Shown here piece after piece: positions 38,338-47,889 of a DNA stretch of 64,000 nt. Position 1 is the first letter of the stretch. Each line of letters begins with the position of its first letter. The notes below the pieces were generated by a model. That model worked only from the letters and a program-made list of their open reading frames with translations, searched no databases and was not told where the DNA came from. Source of the stretch: Azospirillum oryzae (GTDB lineage: Bacteria; Pseudomonadota; Alphaproteobacteria; Azospirillales; Azospirillaceae); assembly GCF_900177515.1 (NCBI RefSeq), contig NZ_FXAK01000007.1:1-64000 (forward strand), given 5' to 3'. Made by a program: the position numbers and the translations under genes.

Positions 38338-38907
38338 TTACCCCAGCGCCTTGTAAAAATACGTCGTGTCGCAGAGCCCACCCTGCGGCCACAGGGCGTA
38401 GTTCGGGATGACGCCGACCTTCACCCAGCCGGCGCGCTCATACAGGCGTTCGGCCTCGGGCGAAGCGGTGTCCAGCACCAGCAGGGTCTTGCCGGCGGCA
38501 CGGCCGGCTTCCTCGGCCGCCAGCATCAGGGCGGCACCGACGCCGCGGCGGCGGGCGCGGCGGTGGACCAGCATCTTCGACAGGTCGGCGCGGTGCGGCT
38601 GGTTCGGCGGCTGGCCGACCACGAGCTGGACGGTGCCCAGCACGCCCTTCCCGTCCTCCGCCACCAGCAGGATGCGCTCTCCCCGCTCCACCCCGGCCGC
38701 CACCTGGCCCCAGAAGGCCTCGGCGGTGGCGCGGTCGAGCGGCGCCATGAAGCTGACCGACGCACCGCCGTCCACGCAATCCAGCAGCACGTCGGTCAAC
38801 CCTGGCAGGGCGGCGTGAGCCTCCGCGGAAGACAGCACGCGCACCGTCACCGCGGCGGCGCCGCTCTTCCCATCCCGCTGGCGGGCGTCCAGGCAGGCAC
38901 TGTCCAT
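38338..38907 (-). CDS. GNAT-family N-acetyltransferase
   Basis: A 189-residue acetyltransferase. LVHRRARRRGVGAALMLAAEEAGR is the acetyl-CoA pyrophosphate-binding helix (the RRxGxG/A pattern), followed by LVLDTASPEAERLYERAGW. The substrate is unknown; the YFYKAL ending is seen in acetyltransferases acting on small amines or antibiotics. It lies 11 bp downstream of the XRE-cupin regulator and is probably in an operon with it, so it may be under that regulator's control. Confidence 0.9.
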   Translation of the reverse strand: MDSACLDARQRDGKSGAAAVTVRVLSSAEAHAALPGLTDVLLDCVDGGASVSFMAPLDRATAEAFWGQVAAGVERGERILLVAEDGKGVLGTVQLVVGQPPNQPHRADLSKMLVHRRARRRGVGAALMLAAEEAGRAAGKTLLVLDTASPEAERLYERAGWVKVGVIPNYALWPQGGLCDTTYFYKALG

Positions 38908-38918
38908 CGCATGCTCCT

Positions 38919-39524
38919 TCAGCGTTTAACGGCGTTTAAAGCAGGGCGCCCGTCGGTCGTCAGCGCCACGATGTAGCGGGCGGTGCGCTCGGTCGGGTTG
39001 TGGAAGCCGGTCGGCCGGTCGAGCCGCATGGCGAGGCAGTCGCCGGTGGACAGGCGGTGCGTCACCTCCCCCACCGTCAGTTCGATGGCGCCGTCCAGCA
39101 GATAGACTTGCTGTTCGACCATGGCGGCGCGGTTGCCGCTGTCATAGGTGACGCGGGCGCCCGGTGGCAGCTCCACCTCCACCAGTTCGATCGGCGACGG
39201 ATAGCCCGGTGGCGACAGGTTGCGGCGGCGATAGCCGGAGGCAGGGTCGGCCCAGGCGATCTGGTCGGCCCGGCGGGCAACCGGACTGGCGTCCTCGCGC
39301 TCGGCCTCCGCGAACAATGCCGCCAGCGTCACCCCCAGCCCGGCGGCGAGCCGATCGAGCACGGAGGCGGTCGGGCTGCTTTCTCCCCGCTCGACCAGCG
39401 AGATCATCGAGCGGCTGACGCCCGACCGTTCCGCCAGACCGTCCAGCGTCAGGCCGCGGTCCGCCCGCAGGGCGCGCAGCCGGGTGGCGAGCCGACTGTC
39501 AATGTTGTTTTCGGCATTTTCCAT
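38919..39524 (-). CDS. XRE-cupin transcriptional regulator
   Basis: About 201 residues from Met at 39524; an upstream Met at 39584 would add 20. The N-terminal helix-turn-helix (LRALRADRGLTLDGLAERSG, then SRSMISLVERGESSPTASVL) is followed by a C-terminal cupin (LPPGARVTYDSG ... LLDGAIELTVGEVTHRL). This architecture is that of SutR/PuuR-type regulators that sense small metabolites. It precedes the GNAT gene and is divergent from phoR. Confidence 0.9.
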   Translation of the reverse strand: MENAENNIDSRLATRLRALRADRGLTLDGLAERSGVSRSMISLVERGESSPTASVLDRLAAGLGVTLAALFAEAEREDASPVARRADQIAWADPASGYRRRNLSPPGYPSPIELVEVELPPGARVTYDSGNRAAMVEQQVYLLDGAIELTVGEVTHRLSTGDCLAMRLDRPTGFHNPTERTARYIVALTTDGRPALNAVKR

Positions 39525-39698
39525 GAAGGTAGAATTTCGATCCAGGATAGTGGAGTCAACGATCCACCGCTTTGTCATAGCCATGAATCTTTTATGACCG
39601 TCGCGCGGTGTACGCGACGATGGTGTAGAAGGGCCATGTAACAGGGCTGAAGGTCACGTTGCCCGCCCAAATCCACACCCGAACCCGGTGCCGACCCC

Positions 39699-41348
39699 AT
39701 GCGCCCGAAGGCGTTGCCGCCCGTCCCGCTGCTGACCGCGATCCTGCTGATGCTGGTGCCGATGGCCGGCGTGCTGGCCTGGGCGGTCCATGCCGGCGCG
39801 CTGCACGGCGGGTTGGCGCTGGTGGCGGGCGCCGCGGCACTGGCGGGCGCGGTCCTGGTCCTGCGCACCTATCGCGGCAATGCCGACGCGATGACCGACT
39901 ACGCCGCGCGGCTGGCCGAGACCGACGAGCCGCTGCCCCCTGCCGGAACGCCGCCCGCCCTGCAGGCGCTGGCCGCCACCATCGGCCGTCTGCACCGGGT
40001 CGGCCTGCGCCGGGCCGAGAGCGTGCGGATGCAGCTCGACGCCGACGAGGCGGTGATCGACGCCCTGCCCGCCCCGCTGCTGCTGATGGATGCCGAACGG
40101 CAGGTGGTGCGCGCCAACCGGACCGCGCGGGAGCTGTTCGGCGACAAGGTCGTCGACCGCGACCTCGCTTCGTGCCTGCGCACGCCGGCGGTGCTGGAAG
40201 CGGTGGATTCGGTTCTGCGCGGCGGTGCGTCGCGCATCATCGAGTTCACGCTGCCGGTCCCGGTGGAGCGCAGCTTCGAGGCGCAGGTGAAGCCCTTCCA
40301 GCAACTGGTGCCCGAACCCGACCCGTCGCTGCTGGATGGCGACATCGAGGAGGAGCCGGCGCCGCGCCCGCCCACCGTCGCCCGCATGGCGATCCTCACC
40401 CTGCACGACGTCACCGCCGCCCGCCGGTCGGAGCAGATGCGCGCCGACTTCATCGCCAACGCCAGCCACGAGCTGCGCACGCCGCTGTCCTCGCTGCTGG
40501 GCTTCATCGAGACACTGCGCGGCCCCGCCCGCGACGATCCGGAGGCGCAGGACCGTTTCCTGGCGATCATGCACGATCAGGCCAGCCGTATGACCCGGCT
40601 GGTCAACGACCTGCTGTCGCTGTCCCGCATCGAACTGGACGAGCACATGCCGCCCAACGGCCGGGTCGACGTTGTGGAGGAGCTGGAGAACGTCATCGCC
40701 GCGCTGCAGCTGAAAGCGGCGGAGCGCCGCATCCGCCTGCGTCTGGAAGCGCCGGAGGAGCTGCCGCCCGTCGTCGGCGACGAGGACCAGCTGACCCAGG
40801 TCTTCCAGAACCTCGTCAGCAACGCGATCAAATACACGCGCGAGGACACCGACGTGACCGTTACCGTCGCGCTGGTCGACGGTGCGGCGGTGGGCTTCAC
40901 CGGCCTGCCCGCTTCCGGCGGTGCGGCGAAGGACAAGCGCGCGCTGCGCAGCGGCACCGCGATGGTGTCGGTGTCGGTGCGCGACCATGGCGACGGCATC
41001 GCCCGCACCCACCTGCCCCGCCTGACCGAACGCTTCTACCGCGTCGATGCCGCGCGATCCCGTGCCATGGGCGGCACCGGGCTGGGGCTCGCCATCGTCA
41101 AGCACATCCTGAACCGCCACCGTGGCCGCCTGACCATCGAAAGCGAGGTCGGGGTAGGCAGCGCCTTCACCGTCTATTTGCCGGCGGTGGGGGAAGCCGC
41201 ATCTTCCTCCTTGCTTTCTCCCTCTCCCCCCCGGGGAGAGGGCCGGGGTGAGGGGGAGGCGCGTCAGGATTTTCGCGGAAGGGCCGCCGCGCTTCCCCCT
41301 CACCCTAACCCTCTCCCCGGGGGGGAGAGGGGACTTGGCGGGGTGTGA
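39699..41348 (+). CDS. phoR: Phosphate-regulon sensor histidine kinase with a repeat-encoded tail
   Basis: A 549-residue membrane kinase. Two hydrophobic segments (about 10-30 and 35-56) anchor it, a PAS-like domain follows (about 115-220), then the HisKA domain with FIANASHELRTPLSS (His257) and the ATPase domain with NLVSNAIKYTRED (N box), RDHGDGIA (G1) and GGTGLGLAIVKHI (G2). The kinase ends near residue 495. The last 43 or so residues (SPPRGEGRGEGE, then PPHPNPLPGGERG) are translated from a composite intergenic repeat. It presumably phosphorylates PhoB in low phosphate. Confidence 0.93.
   Translation: MRPKALPPVPLLTAILLMLVPMAGVLAWAVHAGALHGGLALVAGAAALAGAVLVLRTYRGNADAMTDYAARLAETDEPLPPAGTPPALQALAATIGRLHRVGLRRAESVRMQLDADEAVIDALPAPLLLMDAERQVVRANRTARELFGDKVVDRDLASCLRTPAVLEAVDSVLRGGASRIIEFTLPVPVERSFEAQVKPFQQLVPEPDPSLLDGDIEEEPAPRPPTVARMAILTLHDVTAARRSEQMRADFIANASHELRTPLSSLLGFIETLRGPARDDPEAQDRFLAIMHDQASRMTRLVNDLLSLSRIELDEHMPPNGRVDVVEELENVIAALQLKAAERRIRLRLEAPEELPPVVGDEDQLTQVFQNLVSNAIKYTREDTDVTVTVALVDGAAVGFTGLPASGGAAKDKRALRSGTAMVSVSVRDHGDGIARTHLPRLTERFYRVDAARSRAMGGTGLGLAIVKHILNRHRGRLTIESEVGVGSAFTVYLPAVGEAASSSLLSPSPPRGEGRGEGEARQDFRGRAAALPPHPNPLPGGERGLGGV
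41220..41332. repeat. Composite repeat C2, inside the phoR reading frame
   Basis: The left unit carries ctccccccccggggagag followed by ggccggggtgaggggg; the right unit carries ccccctcaccctaacc, then the palindrome ctctccccgggggggagag. Same family as C1 and C3. Because it has no stop in the phoR frame, it is translated. Confidence 0.85.
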
Positions 41349-41370
41349 GAGCGGTGGGTGGTCTGTGACG

Positions 41371-41388
41371 CTGTCATGAAAGTGTCAT
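41371..41388 (+). promoter_or_regulatory. PHO box upstream of pstS
   Basis: CTGTCAT, 4 nt, GTGTCAT: two 7-bp direct repeats in 11-bp phase, matching the PhoB binding consensus (CTGTCAT-N4-CTGTCAT) at 13 of 14 positions. A further half-site-like CTGTGAC is at 41363-41369. It lies 88 bp upstream of the pstS GTG, so PhoB probably activates pstSCAB-phoB from here. Confidence 0.87.
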
Positions 41389-41475
41389 AAAAACGCAATC
41401 ATTCGGTCGCCCTCCCGGTCTATGGTCCGCGCCATTCCGATGGACCAGTCTCCGTTTCCCGAAGGAGGGGCACCC

Positions 41476-42525
41476 GTGACCACCCGGACGCATGTCTTCG
41501 CCGCGACCGCCCTGACGCTGGCCCTGGCGCCCGGCCTCGCCGCCGCCCCTGCATCGGCGCAGTCGCGCGACCAGATCCGCGCGGTCGGCTCCTCCACCGT
41601 CTTCCCCTTCACCACGGCGGTGGCGGAGGCCTTCGGCAAGACCGGCAAGTTCAAGACGCCGGTGGTCGAATCGACCGGCACCGGCGGCGGGCTGAAGCTG
41701 TTCTGCGCCGGCGTCGGCCCGGCCCATCCCGACATCGCCAACGCCTCGCGCCGGATCAAGAAGTCGGAAATCGACCAGTGCGCCGCCAACGGCGTCACCA
41801 CGATGACCGAGCTGAAGATCGGCTATGACGGCATCGCGCTGGCCTCGTCCAAGAAGGCCGCCCCGGTGTCGCTGTCCACCGTCGTGCTGTGGAAGGCGCT
41901 GGCGAAGGAGGTGCCGGTGAACGGCGCGCTGGTCGCCAATCCTTACCGGCTGTGGTCCGACATCGACCCCTCGTTGCCCAAGACGGCGATCGAGGTGCTG
42001 GGGCCGCCGCCCACCTCCGGAACGCGCGACACCTTCAACGAGCTGGCGATGCTGGAAGGGTGCAGGAAGGTGGCCGAGGTGGCCAAGGCGGTTCCCGACG
42101 AGAAGGCGCACGAACGCGCCTGCATGACCATCCGCGAGGACGGCGCCTATGTCGAGGCCGGCGAGAACGACAACCTGATCGTCCAGAAGCTGACCGCCAA
42201 CCCCAACGCCTTCGGCGTCTTCGGCTACAGCTATCTCGACCAGAACCGCGACACGCTGCAGGCGGCGAGGATGGACGGGGTCGAGCTGACGGCGGAGACG
42301 GTGGCCGCCGGCAAGTACGAGCTGGCGCGTCCGCTCTACATCTATGTCAAGAACGCCCATGCCGGCGTCATCCCGGGCATCCGCGAGTTCGTCGGCGAAT
42401 ACACCTCCGAACGCGCGCTGGGCGACGACGGCTATCTGGTCGACAAGGGCCTGATCCCGGAGCCGAAGGCGCTGCGCGAGGCCGCCCGCGTCGAGGCGGT
42501 GAACCTGACCCCACTGCAGTTCTGA
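41476..42525 (+). CDS. pstS: Periplasmic phosphate-binding protein
   Basis: A 349-residue substrate-binding protein of the high-affinity phosphate transporter. The GTG at 41476 was chosen: ggagggg lies 6 nt upstream, and the product opens with a clean signal peptide ending APASAQS. AVGSSTVFPF and TGTGGGLKLF are phosphate-site loops. An ATG 18 codons upstream (41422) is possible but precedes the ribosome site. It starts the pst operon behind a PHO box. Confidence 0.93.
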   Translation: MTTRTHVFAATALTLALAPGLAAAPASAQSRDQIRAVGSSTVFPFTTAVAEAFGKTGKFKTPVVESTGTGGGLKLFCAGVGPAHPDIANASRRIKKSEIDQCAANGVTTMTELKIGYDGIALASSKKAAPVSLSTVVLWKALAKEVPVNGALVANPYRLWSDIDPSLPKTAIEVLGPPPTSGTRDTFNELAMLEGCRKVAEVAKAVPDEKAHERACMTIREDGAYVEAGENDNLIVQKLTANPNAFGVFGYSYLDQNRDTLQAARMDGVELTAETVAAGKYELARPLYIYVKNAHAGVIPGIREFVGEYTSERALGDDGYLVDKGLIPEPKALREAARVEAVNLTPLQF

Positions 42526-42565
42526 TCCCTTTTCCGCCTGCCCCTCTTCCGCCGAAGCGACCCGC

Positions 42566-43948
42566 ATGCAGCTGACCCTCCTCGCCCTGATCCTGGCCCT
42601 GCTCACCGTGATCGGCTTCCTGATCGGCCGGTCGCGCGCGGCGTCGTCGGTCGGCGGGCGGGTGGCGGAGCTGCATTCGGTCCCCTCCTACCACGGCGTC
42701 TATGTCGCGCTGTGGGCCGGGCTGCCGGCGCTGCTGCTGTTCGTCGCCTGGACGGCGTCGGAAGGCTGGCTGGCGATGCAGCTGGTGCTGTCGGCATTGC
42801 CGGAGCGGCTGACCACCGGCGACGGCCAGTCCGTCGGGCTGCTGAAGGCCGACATCCTCAACCTCGCCCACGGCATCGCCACCGGACGCGAGGCTGATCC
42901 GCTGGTGATGGAGGCGGCCCGCCGCTACGCCGCCTTGCGCGACCTTGCCGACTGGAGCCTGCTGGCCGTCGGCGCCAGCCTTGCCGTCGCCGGGCTGGCC
43001 TGGGGCCGCCACCGCATCGGCCCGGACCTGCGCGCCCGCCCGGCGGTGGAGCGGGTGGTGCGGGTGGTGCTGGTCGTCTGCTCGCTGGTCGCCATCCTGA
43101 CCACGGTCGGCATCGTCCTGTCGCTGCTGTTCGAGGCGCTGCGTTTCTTCACCGTCGTCTCGCCGCTCGACTTCCTGTTCGGCACCCATTGGAGCCCGCA
43201 GATGGCGATGCGGGCCGATCAGGTCGGCTCCAGCGGTTCCTTCGGCGCGATCCCGCTGTTCGCCGGCACCCTGCTGATCACCGTCATTGCCATGACAGTG
43301 GCGGTGCCGGTCGGGCTGATGGCGGCGATCTATATGTCCGAATATGCCGGGCGCGGCGTGCGCACTTGGCTGAAGCCGGCGCTGGAGATCCTCGCCGGCA
43401 TCCCGACGGTGGTCTACGGCTTCTTCGCCGCGCTGACCATGGCGCCCTTCGTGCGGTCGGTCGGCGGGGCGCTGGGGCTGGACGTCAGTTCGGAATCGGC
43501 GCTGGCCGCCGGCATCGTCATGGGGGTGATGATCATCCCCTTCGTCAGCTCCCTGTCGGACGACGTCATCAATGCGGTACCGCAGAGCTTGCGCGACGGC
43601 TCCTACGGCCTCGGTGCCACCAAGTCGGAAACCATCAAGCAGGTGGTCCTGCCGGCGGCGCTGCCCGGCATCGTCGCCGCGGTGATGCTGGCGGTCAGCC
43701 GCGCCATCGGCGAGACGATGATCGTCACCATGGCGTCCGGCCTGACCGCCAACATGACCGCCAACCCGCTGCAGGCCGTCACCACCGTCACCACCCAGAT
43801 CGCCACGCTGCTGGTCGGCGACCAGGAGTTCGACAGTCCGAAGACGCTGTCGGCCTTCGGCCTCGGCCTCGTGCTGTTTCTCGTCACGCTCTGCCTCAAC
43901 ATGGTCGCCCTGCGGGTGGTCCGGACCTATCGGGAAAAATATGACTGA
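42566..43948 (+). CDS. pstC: Phosphate ABC transporter permease PstC
   Basis: A 460-residue inner-membrane permease. The core permease domain (from about residue 230) has the EAA-type loop SLRDGSYGLGATKSETIKQV. The N-terminal 210 residues form an extension with several more membrane segments, longer than in E. coli PstC (319 residues) but usual for alphaproteobacterial forms. It overlaps pstA by 8 bp. Confidence 0.93.
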   Translation: MQLTLLALILALLTVIGFLIGRSRAASSVGGRVAELHSVPSYHGVYVALWAGLPALLLFVAWTASEGWLAMQLVLSALPERLTTGDGQSVGLLKADILNLAHGIATGREADPLVMEAARRYAALRDLADWSLLAVGASLAVAGLAWGRHRIGPDLRARPAVERVVRVVLVVCSLVAILTTVGIVLSLLFEALRFFTVVSPLDFLFGTHWSPQMAMRADQVGSSGSFGAIPLFAGTLLITVIAMTVAVPVGLMAAIYMSEYAGRGVRTWLKPALEILAGIPTVVYGFFAALTMAPFVRSVGGALGLDVSSESALAAGIVMGVMIIPFVSSLSDDVINAVPQSLRDGSYGLGATKSETIKQVVLPAALPGIVAAVMLAVSRAIGETMIVTMASGLTANMTANPLQAVTTVTTQIATLLVGDQEFDSPKTLSAFGLGLVLFLVTLCLNMVALRVVRTYREKYD

Positions 43949-45257
43949 CCTCGTCGAGCAGGACGTGGCGGCCGTGACGCCATCCCCCTCCCCCTCCTCC
44001 TCCCCTGCCAAATCGCGCCTGCGCAGCGAAGCCTTCGCCCGCCGCCTGCGCGCCCGCCATGCCGCGGAGCGCCGCTTCCGGCTGGCCGGCGCAGCCGCGG
44101 TGGCGCTGGCGGCGCTGATCCTGGTGCTGCTGCTGGGTTCCATCGTCGCCAAGGGCGCCAGTGCCTTCCTGGAGACGCGGATCCGGCTGGAGGTGACGCT
44201 GGACCCGGCGGAGGTCGCCGACCGCAACTACACCGCCCTGCTGCGCCGGGCGCTCTATGCCCAGTTCCCGCAGGTCACCGACCGCGCCGGCCGCCGCGTG
44301 CTGAACGACCTGCTGTCGTCGGGCGCGCCGTACGAGCTGGAGGCGATGGTCGCCAGGGACCCGGCTTTGGTCGGGACGACCCGGACCGTCTGGGTCCGTG
44401 CCGACGACCAGATCGACCAGCTGGTGAAGGGCGGCTATCGCCGCGACCTGCCGGAAAGCGAGCGCGGCCTCAGCGATGCCAAGGTTGCGGCAACCGACGC
44501 GCTGCTGGCGTCCGGCGCGCTGGCGCAGGGCTTCAACACCACCCTGTTCACCGCCGGCGACAGCCGCGAGCCGGAACAGGCCGGCATCGGCGGCGCCATC
44601 GTCGGCTCGCTGCTGACCCTGCTGGTGACCATGGCGCTGTCGGTGCCGGTCGGCATCTCCGCCGCGGTCTATTTGGAGGAATTCGCACCGAAGAACCGCT
44701 GGACCGACCTGATCGAGGTGAACATCAACAACCTCGCCGCGGTGCCGTCGATCATCTTCGGCCTGCTGGGTCTGGCGGTGTTCCTCGGCTTCTTCGGCAT
44801 GCCGCGCTCCGCCCCGCTGGTCGGCGGGCTGGTGATGGCGCTGATGACGCTGCCGGTCATCATCATCGCGTCCCGCGTCGCGCTGAAGGCGGTGCCGCCG
44901 TCGATCCGCGAGGCGGCGCTGGGCATCGGCGCCTCGCCGCTGCAGACGGTGCTGCACCATGTGCTGCCGTTGGCGATGCCGGGCATCCTGACCGGCACCA
45001 TCATCGGCATGGCCCGCGCGCTGGGTGAGACGGCGCCGCTGCTGATGATCGGCATGGTCGCCTTCATCGTCGACATCCCCCACGGGCTGACCGACAGCGC
45101 CACGGTGCTGCCGGTGCAGATCTACATGTGGGCCGACAGCCCGGAGCGTGCCTTCACCGAGCGGACCTCGGCGGCGATCCTGATCCTGCTCGGCGTCCTG
45201 ATCCTGCTGAACGGGGCGGCCGTGATCCTGCGCAAGATTTTCGAGAGACGGTGGTGA
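43941..45257 (+). CDS. pstA: Phosphate ABC transporter permease PstA
   Basis: A 438-residue permease, longer than E. coli PstA (296). After a basic cytoplasmic N terminus and one membrane helix (about residues 48-72) there is an inserted, probably periplasmic, domain of about 130 residues, and then the core permease with the EAA loop [24 protein letters not shown]3333-type N-terminal regions of this sort are known in alphaproteobacterial PstA. The start overlaps the pstC stop. Confidence 0.93.
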   Translation: MTDLVEQDVAAVTPSPSPSSSPAKSRLRSEAFARRLRARHAAERRFRLAGAAAVALAALILVLLLGSIVAKGASAFLETRIRLEVTLDPAEVADRNYTALLRRALYAQFPQVTDRAGRRVLNDLLSSGAPYELEAMVARDPALVGTTRTVWVRADDQIDQLVKGGYRRDLPESERGLSDAKVAATDALLASGALAQGFNTTLFTAGDSREPEQAGIGGAIVGSLLTLLVTMALSVPVGISAAVYLEEFAPKNRWTDLIEVNINNLAAVPSIIFGLLGLAVFLGFFGMPRSAPLVGGLVMALMTLPVIIIASRVALKAVPPSIREAALGIGASPLQTVLHHVLPLAMPGILTGTIIGMARALGETAPLLMIGMVAFIVDIPHGLTDSATVLPVQIYMWADSPERAFTERTSAAILILLGVLILLNGAAVILRKIFERRW

Positions 45258-45265
45258 GCGCCCCC

Positions 45266-46108
45266 ATGAGCATTAAAAGCGGCATCCCGGGCCAGCTGAA
45301 GCTGCGTCCCCGCGCCGACAGGCAAACGGATCGGGCGGCCGCTGCGGCCTTGCCCGCCAAGATGACCGCCCGCGGGGTGAAGGTGTTCTATGGCGCCAAG
45401 CAGGCGCTGAAGGGCATCGACCTCGACATCCAGGAAAACCGGGTGCTGGCGCTGATCGGCCCGTCCGGCTGCGGCAAATCGACCTTCCTGCGCTGCCTGA
45501 ACCGGATGAACGACACCATCGAGGGCTGCCGGGTCGAAGGGCGGATCGCGCTGGACGGCGAGGACGTCTATGGCAAGGCCGTCGATGCGGTGCAGCTGCG
45601 CGCGCGTGTCGGCATGGTGTTCCAGAAGCCGAACCCCTTCCCGAAATCGATCTACGACAACGTCGCCTACGGCCCGCGCATCCACGGTCTCGCCTCCGGC
45701 CGGGACGAGCTGGACGAGGTGGTGCAGACCTCGCTGAAGCGCGCCGGCCTGTGGGCGGAGGTGAAGGACCGGCTGCGCGAGCCGGGCACCAGCCTGTCCG
45801 GCGGCCAGCAGCAGCGGCTGTGCATCGCCCGCGCCATCGCCGTCAGCCCCGAAGTGATCCTGATGGACGAGCCCTGCTCGGCGCTCGACCCCATCGCGAC
45901 CGCCCATATCGAAGAGCTGATCGACGAGCTGCGGGCCAACTACACCATCGTCATCGTCACCCACAACATGCAGCAGGCCGCCCGCGTGTCGCAGCGCACC
46001 GCCTTCTTCCATCTGGGCGAGATGGTGGAGTGCGACGACACCGAGGAAATCTTCACCAACCCGCGCGACGAGCGCACCCAGGGCTACATCACCGGCCGCT
46101 ACGGCTGA
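45266..46108 (+). CDS. pstB: Phosphate ABC transporter ATP-binding protein
   Basis: A 280-residue ATPase. Walker A is GPSGCGKST, the signature is LSGGQQQRL, Walker B is [13 protein letters not shown], and [19 protein letters not shown] is PstB-specific. The start at 46266-1000 is not used; ATG at 45266, 8 bp after the pstA stop, gives a 30-residue variable leader before the core. An in-frame GTG at 45254 overlapping the pstA stop is an alternative. phoB, not phoU, follows. Confidence 0.95.
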   Translation: MSIKSGIPGQLKLRPRADRQTDRAAAAALPAKMTARGVKVFYGAKQALKGIDLDIQENRVLALIGPSGCGKSTFLRCLNRMNDTIEGCRVEGRIALDGEDVYGKAVDAVQLRARVGMVFQKPNPFPKSIYDNVAYGPRIHGLASGRDELDEVVQTSLKRAGLWAEVKDRLREPGTSLSGGQQQRLCIARAIAVSPEVILMDEPCSALDPIATAHIEELIDELRANYTIVIVTHNMQQAARVSQRTAFFHLGEMVECDDTEEIFTNPRDERTQGYITGRYG

Positions 46109-46203
46109 ACCCTGCCTTATGCCTGCGCCCCCCTTCCCTCCTTTGTTGAAAAGGCTGTGCCATGCCGGTTAACGTCGAGACGCGCGCTGTGAACGGAGCC
46201 ACC

Positions 46204-46908
46204 ATGAACGCGGCCCTCAAGCCGCTCGTCCTGATCGTCGAGGACGAGGCCGACATCCTGACGCTGCTGAAGTACAACCTGGAAAAGGAAGGCTTCCGCG
46301 TCGCCACCGCCAGCGACGGCGAAGAGGCCCTGCTGGCCGCCGGCGAACAGACGCCGCACATCGTGCTGCTCGACTGGATGCTGCCGCTGATGAGCGGGCT
46401 GGAGGTCTGCCGCCAGTTGCGCCGCAACGCCAAGACCCGCGACATCCCGATCATCATGCTGACCGCCCGCGGCGAAGAGGGCGACCGGGTGCGCGGCCTG
46501 AATTCCGGTGCCGACGACTATATCACCAAGCCCTTTTCTCCGACCGAGCTGGTGGCCCGCATGCGTGCGGTGCTGCGCCGTGCCTCTCCCGGCATGACCG
46601 ACGAGGTTCTGACCTTCGCCGACGTGACGATGGATCTGGCCGCCCACCGCGTACGCCGCAACGGCCGGGACGTACATCTGGGACCGACGGAATTCCGCCT
46701 GCTGCGCCACTTCATGCAGCATCCCGGCCGCGTCTTTTCCCGCGAACAGCTGCTCGATCTGGTGTGGGGCCACGACGTGTACGTCGAGCCGCGTACGGTC
46801 GACGTACACATCCGCCGCCTGCGCAAGGCGATGAACGAAGAGGACGAGCTGGACCTGATCCGCACCGTACGGTCGGCGGGGTATGCACTGGATACGAAGT
46901 CGGTGTGA
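46204..46908 (+). CDS. phoB: Phosphate-regulon response regulator PhoB
   Basis: A 234-residue OmpR-family regulator. The receiver has VEDEAD (acid pocket), the phospho-acceptor Asp57 in LLDWMLP, and the Lys in YITKPFSP. The winged helix starts near residue 135 and includes REQLLDLVWGHDVYVEPRTV. ATG at 46204 has GGAG 6 nt upstream and gives the family length; a Met 14 codons earlier is possible. It lies 95 bp after pstB with no PHO box of its own in that gap, so it is probably read from the pstS promoter. Confidence 0.95.
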   Translation: MNAALKPLVLIVEDEADILTLLKYNLEKEGFRVATASDGEEALLAAGEQTPHIVLLDWMLPLMSGLEVCRQLRRNAKTRDIPIIMLTARGEEGDRVRGLNSGADDYITKPFSPTELVARMRAVLRRASPGMTDEVLTFADVTMDLAAHRVRRNGRDVHLGPTEFRLLRHFMQHPGRVFSREQLLDLVWGHDVYVEPRTVDVHIRRLRKAMNEEDELDLIRTVRSAGYALDTKSV

Positions 46909-46920
46909 GGGTGTTGGCAT

Positions 46921-47048
46921 TGATTGCCCCCTCCCCATCCCTCCCCCGCCTTTGGCGGTGGAGGGGGCAGGATGCTTGTGAGCGTGGTTTGATCGAGAAG
47001 CGGCGGAGTTCCCTCTCCCGCATAGCGGGGGAGGGTTAGGGAGGGGGG
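46921..47048. repeat. Composite intergenic repeat B1
   Basis: The left unit begins gattgccccctccccatccc and folds with ggcggtggaggggg. The right unit has ccctctcccgcatagcgggg followed by gagggttaggg. The centre contains gcttgtgagcgtg. The order and sequence match the element at 55251-55401 closely, so the two are copies of one composite element. It lies between phoB and the next plus-strand gene. Confidence 0.82.
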
Positions 47049-47072
47049 AAAGCCGCAGTGGGGTAACACAGC

Positions 47073-47801
47073 ATGATCCTGCTCTTCACCGACTTCGGCC
47101 TCTCCGGCCCCTACACCGGCCAGATGAAGGCGGTGTTGGCGCAACAGGCGCCCAACGTCCCCGCCATCGACCTGTTCGCCGACGCCCCCGCCTTCGACCC
47201 GCAGCTGTCCGCCTACCTGCTGGCCGCCTACGCCCCGGCCTTTCCCGCCGGCAGCGTCTTTCTCTGCGTCGTCGATCCCGGCGTCGGCACCGACCGGCGG
47301 CCGGTGATGGTTGAGGCCGACGGGCGCTGGTTCGTCGGCCCGGACAACGGCCTGTTCGCCCTGATCGCCCGCCGCGCAACGTCGCTAAACGCCTGGACCA
47401 TCGACTGGATCCCGGACCGGCTGTCCGCCAGCTTCCACGGCCGCGACCTGTTCGCTCCCGTCGCTGCCGATCTCGCCGCCGGCCGTCCTGTCGAGCGCAG
47501 CCCCCTCCCCGCCTCTGCCATCGGGCGTCCCGACTGGCCGGACGAACTGCCGCGCATCGTCTATGTCGATGTCTACGGCAACGCCATGACCGGCATGCGG
47601 GCATCCTCCCTGCCCGCCGATGCGGTGCTGACCGCCGCCGGCACCCGCATCGCCCGCGCCCGCACCTTCGGCGCCGTCGGGCCGGGGCAGCCGCTGTGGT
47701 ACGAGAACTCCAATGGGCTGGCGGAGATCGCGGTCAACCGCGGGCGGGCCGATCGGGTGCTGGGGCTCGACGTCGGCGATTCCGTGACGGTGGAGTCCTG
47801 A
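47073..47801 (+). CDS. SAM hydroxide adenosyltransferase (DUF62 family)
   Basis: A 242-residue member of the SAM-dependent chlorinase/fluorinase/hydroxide adenosyltransferase family. LLFTDFG, VVDPGVGT, GPDNGLF, FHGRDLFAP and YVDVYGN are the SAM-site motifs. The fluorinase-specific insert loop is not evident, so SAM hydrolysis to adenosine and methionine is the likely reaction; the physiological reason is unclear. It stands alone between a composite repeat and the minus-strand BI-1 gene. Confidence 0.88.
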   Translation: MILLFTDFGLSGPYTGQMKAVLAQQAPNVPAIDLFADAPAFDPQLSAYLLAAYAPAFPAGSVFLCVVDPGVGTDRRPVMVEADGRWFVGPDNGLFALIARRATSLNAWTIDWIPDRLSASFHGRDLFAPVAADLAAGRPVERSPLPASAIGRPDWPDELPRIVYVDVYGNAMTGMRASSLPADAVLTAAGTRIARARTFGAVGPGQPLWYENSNGLAEIAVNRGRADRVLGLDVGDSVTVES

Positions 47802-47808
47802 GAAACCC

Positions 47809-47846
47809 CAAAAGAAAACCGCCCGGAAGCGGGGGCTTCCGGGCGG
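47809..47846 (-). terminator. Intrinsic terminator of the BI-1 gene
   Basis: The 12-bp stem 47819-47830 / 47835-47846 with a GGGG tetraloop is followed on the minus strand by TTTTCTTTTGG. It ends the minus-strand BI-1 transcript; in the plus direction the T-tract is missing, but the stem may still end the SAM-hydrolase transcript. Confidence 0.9.
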
Positions 47847-47889
47847 CTGCTGCTTGATCCGATGCTTGTCCGATCAGGCGTCTCAAGGA

